Origin: Pirellulaceae bacterium
Lineage (GTDB): Bacteria > Planctomycetota > Planctomycetia > Pirellulales > Pirellulaceae
Length of the DNA stretch: 7,113 bases
Assembly (NCBI GenBank): GCA_030744095.1
Contig: JASLRF010000539.1
Location: forward strand, 1 to 7,113
Direction of reading: 5' to 3'
Both the position numbers and the translations under genes were made by a program. The notes below the pieces were generated by a model, which was not told the DNA's origin, searched no databases, and saw nothing but the letters and a program-made list of their open reading frames with translations. Below, one piece after another: positions 5,877 through 7,113 of this stretch (its first letter is position 1; each line of letters starts with the position of its first letter).

Positions 5877-5881
5877 TGATC

Positions 5882-7113
5882 ATGGTCGCAATCCTCTTTA
5901 TCGGCGGAATCGTCGCGTTGGTCTGGAGCGTCTTGGCGCTGCGGCACGGCGGTATGTTGACGGGTTGCCTGGCAGTCATCTTCGTGGGAAGCTGTTTCGG
6001 CCATGCGTTCTTTCACGTGTCCGTCGGCCCATTGCCCATTACGTTTGACCGCCTAATGCTGGCGGGGCTGCTGGTGGTGTTCGCTGTCAGCTACCGTACG
6101 TCCTTGGTTGACGCCAAACCTCTGGCACTGGCGGACTGGGCTCTCGGTTCTCTGTTGCTTGTGCTAACAATCAGCACATTGACACACGACTGGCAAATTG
6201 ACGGGTCACAGCCAGCAGCCACACTGTTGTTTTTTTATGGCCTGCCAATGGCGATCTACTGGTTGGCCCGCCAAGCCCAACTCGATCGGCACCACTTGCA
6301 TCTCTTGCTCGGCTTCTTTGCCGTTTTCGGGTTGTACCTCGCCTGCACAGCGATTGCCGAAAAGCAGCAGATCTGGAGTCTGGTGTTTCCGCGTTACATT
6401 GCCTCGCTGGACCACGAAGAGTTTTTTGGTCGAGGTCGGGGTCCCTTTTTGAATCCTATCGGTTGCGGCCTGTATATGACGTGTGGACTGGTATCTTGGC
6501 TCTTCGCCTGGCCGCACCTTCAGCGATTCGGTCGTGCCGCAATTCTGGCCTCAGCTGCTGTCATCGTCGTCGGTATCTATTGCACCCTGACCCGTAGTGT
6601 CTGGCTGGGCATGGGACTCGGCATCGTTTTGGTCACAGGATTAAGCGTTCCAAAGAGTTGGCGCGTGCCTCTGTTCGTTTCGTTGGCAATTGCGGGAACC
6701 AGCCTGCTGGCGATCATGGGAAGCAGCCTGTCGTCCTTCAAACGCGACAAACATGTCAGCGTGCACGAGATGAGAGAGTCCACGAAGCTCCGTCCAATCT
6801 TGGCAACGGTGGCTTGGCGAATGTTTCAAGACCGTCCGTTCTTGGGGCATGGGTTTGGACAATACAAACAGATCGATATGGACTATTTGCGCGACCCAAC
6901 TTCGAACTTGCCCCTGGAGAAAGCCAGGCCCTACGTACAGCACAATGTCTTCCTGGCACTTTTGACCGAGACTGGCCTGGTTGGCCTGGCCCTGTACTTA
7001 ACGGTGATGGGATTGTGGACGCGCAGTGCCTGGCAGGTCTGGTCGTGCTCGCGACGCAGCTTGGCTGAACGTCAGATGGGCCTGCTAATGTTAGTCATCC
7101 TTGCCTCGCACGT
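5882..7113 (+). CDS. O-antigen ligase / Wzy-type polymerase family membrane protein (C-terminus outside window)
   Basis: The frame stays open from ATG 5882 to the right edge, giving 410 residues without a stop. This is a polytopic protein of the Wzy_C (O-antigen ligase) type, whose members transfer or polymerise undecaprenyl-linked glycan on the periplasmic side. About ten hydrophobic segments are seen (near 3-20, 25-45, 57-72, 86-100, 112-128, 140-158, 193-210, 218-236, 240-256, 262-280), then a long polar loop (281-354) and further segments from 355. Family features are GRGRGPFLNPIGCG (183-196), TRSVWLG (237-243) with Arg238, RPFLGHGFGQY (318-328) and QHNVFLALLTETGLVGL (353-369) with His354; Arg238 and His354 are the likely counterparts of the Arg and His needed in WaaL. 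No clear Shine-Dalgarno sequence precedes the ATG; a TTG two codons earlier (5876) is possible. It is divergent from the other genes. Sequence alone does not separate ligase from polymerase. Confidence 0.92.
   Translation, partial: MVAILFIGGIVALVWSVLALRHGGMLTGCLAVIFVGSCFGHAFFHVSVGPLPITFDRLMLAGLLVVFAVSYRTSLVDAKPLALADWALGSLLLVLTISTLTHDWQIDGSQPAATLLFFYGLPMAIYWLARQAQLDRHHLHLLLGFFAVFGLYLACTAIAEKQQIWSLVFPRYIASLDHEEFFGRGRGPFLNPIGCGLYMTCGLVSWLFAWPHLQRFGRAAILASAAVIVVGIYCTLTRSVWLGMGLGIVLVTGLSVPKSWRVPLFVSLAIAGTSLLAIMGSSLSSFKRDKHVSVHEMRESTKLRPILATVAWRMFQDRPFLGHGFGQYKQIDMDYLRDPTSNLPLEKARPYVQHNVFLALLTETGLVGLALYLTVMGLWTRSAWQVWSCSRRSLAERQMGLLMLVILASH

Noticed and set aside
1..7113. CRISPR array, tRNA, rRNA, insertion sequence or phage elements.
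   Set aside because: No regularly spaced repeats, tRNA-like folds, transposase or integrase motifs were seen on either strand.

Overview
The window looks like part of a bacterial surface- or exopolysaccharide locus. Five genes lie on the minus strand and one divergent gene lies on the plus strand. The host is probably a planctomycete of the Pirellulales type. That is an inference from moderate-to-high GC, the style of the proteins (a CelD/BioF2-type acetyltransferase next to a NodB deacetylase and flippase), and Shine-Dalgarno sequences that are strong at some genes and absent at others. No marker gene proves it.

Minus strand, in transcription order from right to left: a GNAT/BioF2-like acyltransferase (4358-5563), a NodB-type polysaccharide deacetylase (3464-4342), a Wzx-like flippase (1801-3357), a GT4 glycosyltransferase (586-1797), and the N-terminal part of a PlsC-type acyltransferase that leaves the window at position 1. 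The first two are 15 bp apart, with a strong ribosome binding site in the gap. The flippase and glycosyltransferase are 3 bp apart. Between deacetylase and flippase is a 106-bp gap filled by a very long imperfect palindrome (3375-3465), which folds in the minus-strand transcript into a stem of about 31 pairs. Plus strand: a Wzy_C/O-antigen-ligase-type membrane protein starts at 5882 and runs off the right edge (410 residues visible).

The 318-bp divergent region (5564-5881) holds a good match to a sigma-54 promoter facing the minus-strand operon (5603-5618). It is placed so that transcription would start about 30 nt before the GTG start of the acetyltransferase, which has its own GGAG. A 12-bp perfect palindrome overlaps the -24 box. 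Two dyads with 6-nt spacers lie upstream, where enhancer-binding activators of sigma-54 usually bind. A 48-codon minus-strand ORF (5730-5876) also lies in this region and is of uncertain status.

Inferred combined role: the glycosyltransferase helps build a lipid-linked repeat unit, the flippase moves it across the inner membrane, and the ligase/polymerase family protein joins or polymerises units. The deacetylase, the GNAT protein and possibly the PlsC-like enzyme would alter acyl groups on the glycan or its lipid. No exosortase, chain-length regulator or outer-membrane export gene is visible here. The most unusual features are non-coding: the long intercistronic stem and the sigma-54-type control region.
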